Origin: Iodobacter sp.
GTDB lineage: Bacteria; Pseudomonadota; Gammaproteobacteria; Burkholderiales; Chitinibacteraceae
Length of the DNA stretch: 55,957 nt
Reading direction: 5' to 3'
Assembly (NCBI RefSeq): GCF_025352645.1
Contig: NZ_JANXSO010000053.1
Coordinates: 1 to 55,957, forward strand
Below are positions 43,594 to 51,908 of this stretch, piece after piece. The translations under genes were made by a program, and so were the position numbers. The notes under the pieces are model-generated. The model did not search any database. It was not told the origin of the DNA and worked only from the letters and a program-made list of their open reading frames with translations. Every line of letters starts with the position of its first letter. Position 1 is the first letter of the stretch.

Positions 43594-44117
43594 TAGGTCT
43601 CGCTCCATCCATAAAAATCTGAGTTGCATCGCTAAGGCTTAGGCTAAACCTCAGTGCAAGTTCAGGTTTAATAAGGTTTGCTGGCTATACGCCAGTCTGG
43701 CTTATATTGAAGTGGTATCTTCAATTGTCGTTGTAAGGTTTGCTGATGTTAGCATTTGTACCTGTGGTGTCAATGACTACGACATCTCATTTGGTATTTT
43801 TTTAGAGAAAAGTTGATTTTGATGCTGGGCTTTAATTTGACACAATTTTATGCCAATAATGGCGAATTCATTGTGTTTGCAGATAGTTGCTGTTTCTCTG
43901 CGCTGCAGGGGGATCGCTGCAGCGCAATAAAAAGGTGAGTATTATTGAGGGAGAGTGTTCTAGCAAGCTGAAGGCATGCGCATTCGGTGGATTGGGTGAT
44001 AAGTGGTATTGCTAGCCTTATAATTTTGGTACGTATACACAATAAATTCGGCCTGAGGCGGCGTTAATAGTGGGTTTGAATCCGGTATACTGCAGCGTTG
44101 ATTCACTTGCTGCCGAG
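43594..44117. other. Non-coding gap upstream of chitinase and the Lys-rich protein
   Basis: About 520 bases between divergent genes. I see no gene, no clear terminator and no named regulatory motif, only a short ctggc/gccag dyad near 43681-43695. Confidence 0.4.
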
Positions 44118-44528
44118 ATGTCCATGCGTGTTGTTGCCCTGCTTTGTGCTCTATTGATTAGCTTAACTGCTTATGCAGAAGACGCTCCCTTGCCGTTTGA
44201 TGTGCCCTCTGCTGCGCCCGTGATTCAGCGTACGGCAGTGAGTAAGCCTGCGACTAGATCTGTAGAACGGCAGGCAAATAGCACTAAAATTTCTGCCAAA
44301 TCGCATCGAGCCGCTAAGAAGCATACGTCTTCAGCCAAACAAAGAAGCTCGGTATCGGGGGCAAAAAAGCATAAGGTGAAGGGGGCAAAGGTGAATGCCA
44401 ATCAAACAAAAAAAACTAAGGGCAAGGTGGTGAGCATTTCGCGGCATACTCCGCCTACTAAAGGGCATAAGGCCGCTCGCGCAAAACACACGACCAAGCG
44501 TAAAGTGGCTACACATAAAAAGCGCTAA
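44118..44528 (+). CDS. Secreted Lys/Arg-rich polycationic protein, 136 aa
   Basis: I do not recognise a family. A signal peptide of about 20 residues ends in AYA. The mature chain starts with a short acidic-neutral segment (EDAPLPFDVPSAAP), then becomes extremely basic, about a quarter Lys plus Arg, with Ser, Thr, Ala and His (for example AKKHTSSAKQRSS and THKKR at the end). It resembles histone H1-like low-complexity sequence but is exported. It could bind DNA, LPS or polyanions outside the cell. The frame extends upstream to a GTG at 44070, but the ATG at 44118 or 44124 gives a normal signal peptide. It is followed by a strong terminator. Confidence 0.65.
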   Translation: MSMRVVALLCALLISLTAYAEDAPLPFDVPSAAPVIQRTAVSKPATRSVERQANSTKISAKSHRAAKKHTSSAKQRSSVSGAKKHKVKGAKVNANQTKKTKGKVVSISRHTPPTKGHKAARAKHTTKRKVATHKKR

Positions 44529-44552
44529 TGACTGCTGTAATTAAATGCATAA

Positions 44553-44581
44553 AAAATGGCAGCGTTATCGCTGCCATTTTT
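44553..44581 (+). terminator. Rho-independent terminator
   Basis: The 12-base perfect stem aaaatggcagcg/cgctgccatttt with a TTAT loop starts 25 bases after the Lys-rich gene. Confidence 0.87.
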
Positions 44582-44708
44582 ACGTCAACTTAGGATTTTT
44601 TATTGGTTTAAATGCTTGCATTCCTTTTCAGTAAAAAATAAGGATAACCGCTATAATTTATACGTTAGCCTATGTTTAAAATAATAATATAGGCGCCTAT
44701 TCTTACTG

Positions 44709-45446
44709 ATGCCCTCTATGCCTCTTTTCTTGCTACGCTCTATTATTCTTATCAGCTTATGTTGTTTACCACAGGCCATCTTCGCTGCGCAGCTAAGGGT
44801 GCTGGTGTTAGATGGCGATCAGATGCCTTGGATGCAGGTGGAAAAAGGTAAGCTGAATGCAGGTTTGTACGCTGATTTGGGTGTAGCCCTAGCGCAAAAA
44901 ATGAGACGAAAAGTTAGTTTTACTATCTTACCGCGTAAGCGTTTGGCCCTTGCCTTAGAAAAGGGGAGTGCTGATTTAATCTGTAACTATATCCCTGCTT
45001 GGATGCCTGGTGCTTTCGACTGGAGTGTGGGGTTTATTCCTAATACGGAATTACTGATTAGCGCGCAGTCAGCGAATAAGCCAGATTCTTTAGCTGAATT
45101 TGCCCACGTTCGAATTGGTACCGTGTTGGGTTATGCCTATTTAGAGTTGGATCAAATCTTAGGTAAGTATTTTTTGCGGGATGACGCGCCAACGATGCAT
45201 AATAATCTACTTAAATTGGCTGCTGGGCGAATTCAGCATTTGGTGATTAATCAATTTGAATTGGAATACCAGCAGCGCTTAGGGCTATTTAAAACGCCAT
45301 TACATCCTTATACGGTATTAAGGGCCTATAAGGGGCAATGCGCGGTTTCTAGAGTGGGGCAAGTCAGTGTGGCAGAAGTGAATCGGGCGATTGCCCTTTT
45401 GCAAAGTAGCCATGAATTAGCACAGATCATGGGAAAGTATCGCTAA
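44709..45446 (+). CDS. Periplasmic family 3 solute-binding-like protein
   Basis: A 245-residue exported protein. A signal peptide of about 26 residues ends in IFAA. The fold is of the SBP_bac_3 type (LRVLVLDGDQMPWMQVEKGKL, GLYADLGVALAQKM, LALALEKGSADLICNYIPAW, RIGTVLGYAYLELD). It has no adjacent permease. It looks like a distant relative of the minus-strand gene at 14446-15228. These stand-alone binding proteins may serve as sensors or use a transporter elsewhere. Confidence 0.75.
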   Translation: MPSMPLFLLRSIILISLCCLPQAIFAAQLRVLVLDGDQMPWMQVEKGKLNAGLYADLGVALAQKMRRKVSFTILPRKRLALALEKGSADLICNYIPAWMPGAFDWSVGFIPNTELLISAQSANKPDSLAEFAHVRIGTVLGYAYLELDQILGKYFLRDDAPTMHNNLLKLAAGRIQHLVINQFELEYQQRLGLFKTPLHPYTVLRAYKGQCAVSRVGQVSVAEVNRAIALLQSSHELAQIMGKYR

Positions 45447-45457
45447 AATTGACTGTT

Positions 45458-45497
45458 CCCCATGCTTTGCATATTGCACAAAGCATGGGGTATTTTT
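45458..45497 (+). terminator. Rho-independent terminator
   Basis: The 12-base perfect stem ccccatgctttg/caaagcatgggg (45458-45469, 45479-45490) and a T-rich tail follow the solute-binding gene. The tail runs into the stop codon of convergent aroA. Confidence 0.85.
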
Positions 45498-46786
45498 TAG
45501 GCAGATATCTTGGCTAGCTCGGTAAAATAAGTTGGGAAAGTTTTGGCTGTGCATTGTGGATCATTAATCCGCACCGCTACTCCTGTGACTGCTACCAGCG
45601 AGAAACACATGGCCATGCGGTGATCGTCGTAAGTATCAATCTCAGCATGGGCGATCAGTGTGTCAGGCGGGGTGATGGTAATAAAATCCTTTCCCTCAAT
45701 GACTGTTGCACCCACTTTACGCAGCTCGGTGGCCATGGCGCTGAGGCGGTCGGTTTCTTTGACGCGCCAGCTGGCAATGTTGCTTAAGGTGGTTGGGCCT
45801 TTGGCAAAAAGGGCGGTAATGGCTAAGGTCATGGCGGCATCGGGGATATGGTTCATATCTGCATTGATGCCTATCAATTGACCGCTGGCCGGTGGTGCTG
45901 CCTCAATATAATTGCTGCCCCAAGTGATTTCTGCCCCCATTAAGCCCAGTGCTTCGGCAAAGCGTTTATCGCCTTGAATGCTATCTGCGCCCATGCCGGT
46001 GACGCGCACCTTACCGCCACCGATTGCCCCTGCGGCTAAAAAGTAAGATGCGGATGAGGCATCGCCTTCTACATCAATCTCGCCTGGGCTTTGGTAGCTT
46101 TGCCCAGCAGCAATCGTGAAGCTGCTCCAGCCATTTTGCTCAACCTGTACGCCAAATTTAGCCATTAGTTTAAGGGTGATGTCGATATAGGGCTTAGAGA
46201 TTAGTTCGCCAATGACTTTAATGGTGACCGCCTCGCCTGTGAGGGGCAGAGCCATCAGGAGCGCTGTTAAAAATTGGCTAGATACATTGCCCTTTACTTT
46301 GATTGTTTGGCCGTTATAGCTGGCGGGTTGAATGGCTAGTGGCGGGTAGCCTTCTACAGCGGTGCATTCAATCAAGGCACCGGCCTCACGTAGCGCATTG
46401 ACTAAATCGCCAATTGGGCGCTCGTGCATGCGGGCCACGCCGCTCAAGGTGTAGTGGCCTTGGCTAAGTGCTAGGGCTGCAGTGAGCGGGCGAAAAGCAG
46501 TGCCAGCATTGCCTAAAAATAATTCAGCCGCTTTAACCGGAAACACGCCTGCTGCGCCCTGCACGATGAAATCACGACTATCGCCTTCCTGCTCCCATTT
46601 AATCCCTAAGGCCTTCAGTGCCTCCAACATATAGTGGATATCATCTGCAGCCAGTAAGCCTTTTACCGTGGTGGTGCCTTTGGCCAGAGCGGCCAGCAAG
46701 AGCGTACGGTTGGAAATACTTTTGGAGCCAGGCAGGGCAACGGTGCCGTTGACACGGGCGATAGGGGCGAGGTCTTTGTATTCCAT
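45497..46786 (-). CDS. aroA: 3-phosphoshikimate 1-carboxyvinyltransferase (EPSP synthase)
   Basis: A 429-residue cytoplasmic enzyme joining shikimate-3-phosphate and phosphoenolpyruvate in aromatic amino acid synthesis. Substrate-binding motifs are present: [20 protein letters not shown] near residue 19, [17 protein letters not shown] near 92 (the PEP site, class I type with Gly-Asn-Ala-Gly-Thr-Ala), [11 protein letters not shown], and [20 protein letters not shown]. Near the C-terminus, [20 protein letters not shown] and [14 protein letters not shown] complete the active site. Length is normal. It is not in an operon with pheA/serC as often found. Confidence 0.97.
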   Translation of the reverse strand: MEYKDLAPIARVNGTVALPGSKSISNRTLLLAALAKGTTTVKGLLAADDIHYMLEALKALGIKWEQEGDSRDFIVQGAAGVFPVKAAELFLGNAGTAFRPLTAALALSQGHYTLSGVARMHERPIGDLVNALREAGALIECTAVEGYPPLAIQPASYNGQTIKVKGNVSSQFLTALLMALPLTGEAVTIKVIGELISKPYIDITLKLMAKFGVQVEQNGWSSFTIAAGQSYQSPGEIDVEGDASSASYFLAAGAIGGGKVRVTGMGADSIQGDKRFAEALGLMGAEITWGSNYIEAAPPASGQLIGINADMNHIPDAAMTLAITALFAKGPTTLSNIASWRVKETDRLSAMATELRKVGATVIEGKDFITITPPDTLIAHAEIDTYDDHRMAMCFSLVAVTGVAVRINDPQCTAKTFPTYFTELAKISA

Positions 46787-46966
46787 GGGGCATTCCGTAT
46801 TGAAGGTCGGTTGGATGGTCGTTGCAGGACAGGGGCAAAGTATTGGCGCAGGTTGCGCATGCTTATTTTATGGGGAGAACGCTGATACGAACAGATGTAC
46901 GGCAAAAATAATGAGTATGAAGATCATGCCGGCAGCGGCTGCAGACATGATCTCTATTGAAATGGT

Positions 46967-47404
46967 TTAGTCCCGATCGTGCCCGCGTCCGTGCCCATTA
47001 CCATTACCTTTACCATGGCCATGCTGTTTATGACCTTTGTGGTCGTCATCATCTCTGCCGCGATACTCATCACGATAGCGAGGCACTACTTCATTGTTGT
47101 ACCAGCTTTCTTGTACAAAATAGACGGGTCGAGCACAGGCGTTATATCTGCCGCAGTGTTTGGACCAGTTTTTTGCGTGCCCAGGTGGAACCACTAAATA
47201 CAAAGGGGGTTGAGCTACGGTGACTTGCTGGATAATTCTGGGCTCACGGTAGATCAGTTGGGGTTGCGGATAATTGCCAATATCTAAGCGCCCATAAAAC
47301 CCAGCTTGTCCAAACTGTACAGAAACACCCGCATCGGCAGCCCAAGCGCTGGAGGATATAAGTAGAGCCAGTGCAATGCCTGTCTTGCTAATATATTTAT
47401 TCAT
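46967..47404 (-). CDS. Periplasmic protein with His/Gly/Asp-rich tail, 145 aa
   Basis: No named family, though similar short exported proteins with a QFGQxGFYGRLDIGNYP start and a conserved PPGHAKNWSKHCGRYNACARPVYFV core occur in betaproteobacteria as far as I recall. A signal peptide of about 22 residues ends in AWA. Two Cys in the core could form a disulfide. The tail (about 115-145) is charged and His-rich (DDDDHKGHKQHGHGKGNG and onward), which suggests metal binding. Gene stands alone. Function unknown. Confidence 0.75.
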   Translation of the reverse strand: MNKYISKTGIALALLISSSAWAADAGVSVQFGQAGFYGRLDIGNYPQPQLIYREPRIIQQVTVAQPPLYLVVPPGHAKNWSKHCGRYNACARPVYFVQESWYNNEVVPRYRDEYRGRDDDDHKGHKQHGHGKGNGNGHGRGHDRD

Positions 47405-47446
47405 GATGTACCTAATGGCGCAGTGAGCAATTCAATCAACATACAC

Positions 47447-48454
47447 TTAGGGCAGTAATGAATCCACTGCTGTTAATACCCTGCTTGATTCTAGTTGATT
47501 AAGGCAGTTCATATGCTTGAGTGGGCAAACTCTAGCAAAACAAGGGCTGCATTCTAAATCTAAGGTCACAATTGTGGCGTTTCTGGATAAAGGCGGGGTA
47601 AATTCGGGTGAGCTGGAGCCATAAATAGCGACCAACGGCCGCTCTAGCGCCGCAGCCACATGCATTAGGCCAGAGTCATTACTGACCACTACTTGGGCAA
47701 ATGACATCATATCAATGGCTTCAGCTAGCGATGTTTTACCGCAGTAATCAATCACCTCGGGCGCGCCGGCCAAAATTTCATCGGCAATTTCGCGGTCTTT
47801 GTTTGAGCCAAAGATACAAATCTGAAAACCACGCTCAATCAATGTTTTTGCAAGTGCGGCCATATGGCTACCAGGCCAGCGTTTAGCGGGGCCGTATTCA
47901 GCACCTGGGCACAGCGCGATCATAGGCTTGTGGGTATTAAAGCCTAGCTTAGCGCTGCTGGCATGGCGTTCTTGCTCGTTAACCACCAGGTGAGGGAAGG
48001 GTACGGGGCGCTGCACGGGCTGGTTTACATCTTCTGCTAAGGCAGCAAAGCGCTCAACCATCTTGGGTAAGGCCAGCGGATCAAGTACGCGGGTGTCATT
48101 AAGTAAGCCGTAACGTGATTCACCTACCCAGCCCGTACGGGTTTTGATGCCACTAAATAAGGGCACCAGTGCCGATTTAAGTGAGTTTGGCAGCACAATC
48201 ACTTGATCGTAACCGCGTGTTTTCATTTGCCGCGCGAGTGCCCATCGCGCACCCAGCTTGAGCTCACCGTGGCCAAAGGGCGTATCAAAGGATTCGCTGA
48301 CTTCGGGCATGCGGGCGTGCAAGGGGCGCGTCCATGCTGGAGCAAGCACATCTAAAATAAGGCCAGGATAACGCTGATGTAGTCGACGATAAAGTGGCTG
48401 CGCCATAATGGCGTCACCTACCCATGCTGGGGCAATAATCAGGATTTTTTTCAT
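47447..48454 (-). CDS. waaF: ADP-heptose:LPS heptosyltransferase II
   Basis: A 335-residue GT9 enzyme that adds the second heptose to the LPS inner core on the cytoplasmic face. The N-terminus IIAPAWVGDAIMAQPLYRRL is the acceptor-domain signature. The donor domain has CPGAEYGPAKRWPGSHMAALA and VSNDSGLMHVAAALERPLVAIYGSSSPEFTPPLS. Two Cys in the tail (CSPCFARVC) fit this family. It is the last gene of a minus-strand group downstream of ilvE and a zinc-finger protein, an arrangement I recall from Neisseriales and other betaproteobacteria. Confidence 0.95.
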   Translation of the reverse strand: MKKILIIAPAWVGDAIMAQPLYRRLHQRYPGLILDVLAPAWTRPLHARMPEVSESFDTPFGHGELKLGARWALARQMKTRGYDQVIVLPNSLKSALVPLFSGIKTRTGWVGESRYGLLNDTRVLDPLALPKMVERFAALAEDVNQPVQRPVPFPHLVVNEQERHASSAKLGFNTHKPMIALCPGAEYGPAKRWPGSHMAALAKTLIERGFQICIFGSNKDREIADEILAGAPEVIDYCGKTSLAEAIDMMSFAQVVVSNDSGLMHVAAALERPLVAIYGSSSPEFTPPLSRNATIVTLDLECSPCFARVCPLKHMNCLNQLESSRVLTAVDSLLP

Positions 48455-48570
48455 ATGCTCTGGAGGTAAAACGAGCAGGCCGAGCTTTAGCCTACGGCTT
48501 GCTTAGCAGGCTTTAGGAAGGGGGTGACGGGTGTCGAATACACGAGCCCCGTCCATATCGCTTTAAGGGC

Positions 48571-48771
48571 TTAGTGACCTTTAACGACTTCACCTGCTTT
48601 GAGGCGGTAATGCGTACCACAGTATGGGCAAAGTGCCTCACCATTTTTGGCTACAGGCAAAAAGACACGCGGATGGGAGTTCCAGCTCAGCATATCCGGC
48701 ATAGGGCAATGCAGAGGTAAATCGCTGGCGAGTACTTCGATTTCGCGTTGAGTGTTTTCTTTGAGTTCCAT
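48571..48771 (-). CDS. CHCC-type zinc-finger protein
   Basis: A 66-residue soluble protein with the zf-CHCC pattern: C in LHCPMP, His in NSHPRVFLP, and CPYCGTHY. This pattern is related to the mitochondrial complex I subunit NDUFS6. The bacterial proteins usually lie between ilvE and waaF-type genes, as here. Their role is not established. AAGAGAAAA before the ATG supplies the ribosome site. Confidence 0.9.
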   Translation of the reverse strand: MELKENTQREIEVLASDLPLHCPMPDMLSWNSHPRVFLPVAKNGEALCPYCGTHYRLKAGEVVKGH

Positions 48772-48846
48772 GGGTTTTCTCTTTCATGCTCGGTGATAAC
48801 GATCACCATAGTTCAAGGGGGCGGATGCTCCACCCCCTAATAAATA

Positions 48847-49767
48847 TTAAACCAGTGTCAACCAGTCTTCATGCAAAGGATCTAAGCCTTTTACACAATC
48901 AAAATAGCGTTTTTGTAGCCGTTCAGTAATCGGGCCGCGGCTACCAATGCCAATTGGGCGATTATCTAGCTCACGAATCGGAGTGACTTCAGCGGCAGTA
49001 CCGGTAAAGAAAGCTTCATCTGCGGTATAAACTTCATCGCGGGTGATGCGTTTTTCGATGACCTCAATGCCTTCTTCTTTGGCCAGCGTGATCACCGTGC
49101 TGCGGGTGATGCCGTCCAAACAGCTAGAGACATCCGGTGTATAGAGTTTGCCTTTTTTGACGATAAATAAATTTTCGCCAGCCCCTTCAGATACATAGCC
49201 TTCGGTGTCGAGCAGCATGGCTTCGTCGTAACCATCTGCTGCGGCTTCTTGGTGTGCCAGAATCGAGTTCACGTAGTAACCGCTGGCTTTGGCTCGCACC
49301 ATGGATACATTGACATGGTGGCGAGTAAAGCTTGATACCTTAACACGAATGCCTTTTTCTAAGCCTTCCGTACCAAGGTAAGCGCCCCAAGGCCAAGCTG
49401 CCACAATCACATTGATGGTATTGCCCGTTGCGGCAATGCCGAGTTTTTCTGAGCCAACAAAAGCCAGTGGACGTAGGTAGCAGGAGGCGAGTTTGTTCTC
49501 GCGCACCACCGTTTTTTGCGCTTCGAAGAGCTCTTCGAAGCTAAACGGAATGTTCATTTGAAAAATTTTGGCCGAATTGAATAAGCGCTCGGTGTGATCA
49601 TGTAGGCGGAAAATTGCAGTGCCCTTTGGGGTTTCGTAAGCGCGAACACCTTCAAATACGCCCATGCCGTAATGCAGGGTATGGGTCAAAACGTGTGTAG
49701 TCGCGTCGCGCCATTCAACTAATTTACCGTCATACCAGATAAGCCCATCGCGATCAGACATCGACAT
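48847..49767 (-). CDS. ilvE: Branched-chain amino acid aminotransferase
   Basis: A 306-residue PLP enzyme (fold type IV) for the last step of Leu, Ile and Val synthesis. The N-terminal WYDGKLVEWRDATTHVLTHTLHYG, the PLP-Lys region VSMVRAKASGYYVNSILA, DEAMLLDTEGYVSEGAGENLF and GTAAEVTPIRELDNRPIG are all as in the IlvE group. The ATG at 49767 gives MSMSDRDG; a second ATG two codons on is possible. It heads a minus-strand group with the zinc-finger gene 75 bases downstream and waaF beyond. Confidence 0.96.
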   Translation of the reverse strand: MSMSDRDGLIWYDGKLVEWRDATTHVLTHTLHYGMGVFEGVRAYETPKGTAIFRLHDHTERLFNSAKIFQMNIPFSFEELFEAQKTVVRENKLASCYLRPLAFVGSEKLGIAATGNTINVIVAAWPWGAYLGTEGLEKGIRVKVSSFTRHHVNVSMVRAKASGYYVNSILAHQEAAADGYDEAMLLDTEGYVSEGAGENLFIVKKGKLYTPDVSSCLDGITRSTVITLAKEEGIEVIEKRITRDEVYTADEAFFTGTAAEVTPIRELDNRPIGIGSRGPITERLQKRYFDCVKGLDPLHEDWLTLV

Positions 49768-50103
49768 ATTGCAAACTCCTGTCTAAAGTATTTGTGAGTA
49801 AGTATTGAGTGTTTGATTGTAACTGAAAATAGGCAGGCTGTTGGCGGGCTTGCTGGATGCTTTATAAGGGTCATTCCGTCCTAATAAGGATTGGAGGATG
49901 ATTTTTTACAGGAGGTGCAATTAACCTTGACGCATGCTAATGACATGTTGTTGGCATTAAAGTGTCTGCCTTTTATAAGCTCGGCTTGGTTTTTGGCTCT
50001 GTTCTTTATTAATTTTAGGTGAAGAACCTTATCTAACAGCATTTAAGTGATGGTGTGATGTCCGTTTAAGGATATTTATCTCGCATTCTTTTGATCTCGA
50101 GGT
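49768..50103. other. Divergent gap between ilvE and the DUF1800 gene
   Basis: Promoters for both directions are expected. I could not identify a leucine-rich leader peptide or attenuator for ilvE, nor a convincing promoter by eye. Confidence 0.4.
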
Positions 50104-50125
50104 AATATAAGAAAAGTCTTATATT
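50104..50125 (+). promoter_or_regulatory. Perfect 9-bp dyad just upstream of the DUF1800 gene
   Basis: aatataaga and tcttatatt are exact inverted repeats around a 4-base loop, 20 bases before the start codon. It may be an operator or a 5'-UTR hairpin. No T-run follows, so it is not a terminator. Confidence 0.5.
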
Positions 50126-50144
50126 TAATGAAGTGAGATGTATC

Positions 50145-51899
50145 ATGGAAGCAGATTTAGTCGACGCGTCAGAAGTACCGCTCAATGGAGAGTTAGGGTT
50201 TGTGCTGGCTGCCAGCTTGGCATTGGCCGCTTGTGGTGGTTCTGAGTCGGAGTCAAGCATTGCTGCTGTTACTCCGGTGTTAAAACCGCTAAGCGATATT
50301 GAGGCGTCACGGTTTTTGGCGCAGGCGGGGTTTGGCGGGAACCAAGATGACCTTGAGCGGTTGAAATCGTTGGGTTATGAGGGATGGCTGACTCTACAAA
50401 TCAACGAAGCTCCTCCGCCTTCTCGTTGGGCTTATGGCATGCAGCTTAGAAGTAATGACTTCCCTGCATTTCAAAATTGGCAGGTCTTGCCAAATATTCT
50501 TTGGCAGAGTCTTTTTAGCGGTAAAGATGTATTGCAGCAGCGCATGACTCTCGCATTATCAGAAATATTTGTGATTAGCTACCCAGGTGTCGATGTAGCG
50601 GGCCCGATTAAGTCGCTTGTGATGGCACATTTTATGGACTTGCTACAAAAAAGCGCTTTTGGCAATTTTAGGCAGTTGCTAGAGGACGTGACGCTGAGTG
50701 TGGCGATGGGCAGGATGCTGGGTACGCTGGGCAATTTAAAAGAAGACAATAAAGGCCGTCGCCCCGACGAAAACTATGCGCGTGAGGTGATGCAGCTTTT
50801 TACTATTGGCCTTTATGAGTTAAATCTGGATGGCTCACTAAAAAAAGATAGTAATGGACAGCCTATCGAAACTTATACCTTGGATACCGTTAGCAATCTA
50901 GCGCGGGTATTTACGGGCTGGACTGCATCTTTGCAATTTAATGTGGTCAATCCCGATCTTGAAGTTTCGCATCAGCCGATGAGTCATGTGGCAGCCAATC
51001 ACTCTTTGCTAGAAAAAAACTTTTTAGGCACGGTTATTCCAGCGGGAACGGCTGGCCCTGCCTCGCTTAAAATTGCATTAGATACTTTATTTAATCACCC
51101 GAATGTGGGGCCATTTATTGCGAAGCAGTTGATTCAGCGTTTTGTAAGCAGCAACCCTTCTCCTGCTTATATTTCCCGCGTGGCGAGTATTTTTAATAAT
51201 AACGGCCAGTCTGTTCGGGGAGATTTAAAAGCGGTGATTAAGGGGATATTGCTTGATCCTGAAGCAAGGCAAGCGCCTGATTTACTTGGGCAGTTTGCGG
51301 GTAAGCATCGGGAGCCAATGATTCGCTTAGTGCAACTGATTCGCACCTTGGATTACCGTAGCCCAGATGGAGCTTGGCGTTTGGGGAACACCAATGACTC
51401 TAGCTGGCGTTTGGGTCAAGGCCCTTTGGGGGCGGCGAGTGTGTTTAACTTCTTTCGGCCTGGTTACACACCCCCAGGCTCTGAGTTGGCGAAGCAGGGC
51501 TTAGTTGCGCCAGAAATGCAAATCGTGTCTGAAACCTCGACGTTGGTGCAGGTTAATTATTGGTACAATTTATTGATGGACCCACAAAGTAGTACCTTTC
51601 GTACCTATAACGATGCCAATGGTAATAACTTAAACGATAAGAAGGAAACGGGCTTATCGCTGTTTTTGACTGAGGAAAAAAAGCTGGCGGATCAGCCTAC
51701 TGCCTTGTTGGAGCGGTTTAATCTTTTATTTGCCTGTGGCCAGCTCAGTGATGGGGTTAAGGCTGCAATTATTAATAGCATTAGCAAAATCAGTATCGTG
51801 GATGCAAACCCTGCAAAAGTAGAATCATTCAAGCAAAATCGTGTGGTCGCCACGTTGTTGATGGTGCTAAGCAACCCAGAATATCTGGTTTTAAAGTAA
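50145..51899 (+). CDS. DUF1800 family exported protein
   Basis: A 584-residue protein with the DUF1800 layout: ASRFLAQAGFGG near the N-terminus, LQQRMTLALSEIFVIS, RRPDENYAREVMQLFTIGLYELN, LARVFTGWTA, KNFLGTVIPAG and FNFFRPGYTPPGSEL. These proteins are usually secreted and encoded next to DUF1501 genes, as here; their biochemical role is unsettled. A lipobox-like LALAAC precedes the mature part at about Cys30. However, the n-region before it has no Lys or Arg and several acidic residues (MEADLVDASEVPLNGELG), which is abnormal for a signal peptide. The start at 50145 is chosen for its GTGAG seven bases upstream. A GTG at 50133 adds only MRCI. Confidence 0.85.
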   Translation: MEADLVDASEVPLNGELGFVLAASLALAACGGSESESSIAAVTPVLKPLSDIEASRFLAQAGFGGNQDDLERLKSLGYEGWLTLQINEAPPPSRWAYGMQLRSNDFPAFQNWQVLPNILWQSLFSGKDVLQQRMTLALSEIFVISYPGVDVAGPIKSLVMAHFMDLLQKSAFGNFRQLLEDVTLSVAMGRMLGTLGNLKEDNKGRRPDENYAREVMQLFTIGLYELNLDGSLKKDSNGQPIETYTLDTVSNLARVFTGWTASLQFNVVNPDLEVSHQPMSHVAANHSLLEKNFLGTVIPAGTAGPASLKIALDTLFNHPNVGPFIAKQLIQRFVSSNPSPAYISRVASIFNNNGQSVRGDLKAVIKGILLDPEARQAPDLLGQFAGKHREPMIRLVQLIRTLDYRSPDGAWRLGNTNDSSWRLGQGPLGAASVFNFFRPGYTPPGSELAKQGLVAPEMQIVSETSTLVQVNYWYNLLMDPQSSTFRTYNDANGNNLNDKKETGLSLFLTEEKKLADQPTALLERFNLLFACGQLSDGVKAAIINSISKISIVDANPAKVESFKQNRVVATLLMVLSNPEYLVLK

Positions 51900-51908
51900 G
51901 GAACTCCG

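Noticed and set aside
44070-44095. gggtttgaatcc resembling a tRNA T-loop
   Set aside because: No anticodon arm, D-loop or acceptor pairing around it.
46663-46970. Several short frames between aroA and the His-tailed protein
   Set aside because: They overlap aroA in other frames or have no ribosome site; the 180-base gap itself shows no gene.
48781-48840. Hairpin gggggcgg...ccaccccc and ggtgat/atcacc dyad between ilvE and the zinc-finger gene
   Set aside because: No T-run, so not a convincing terminator; the dyad arms are only six bases.
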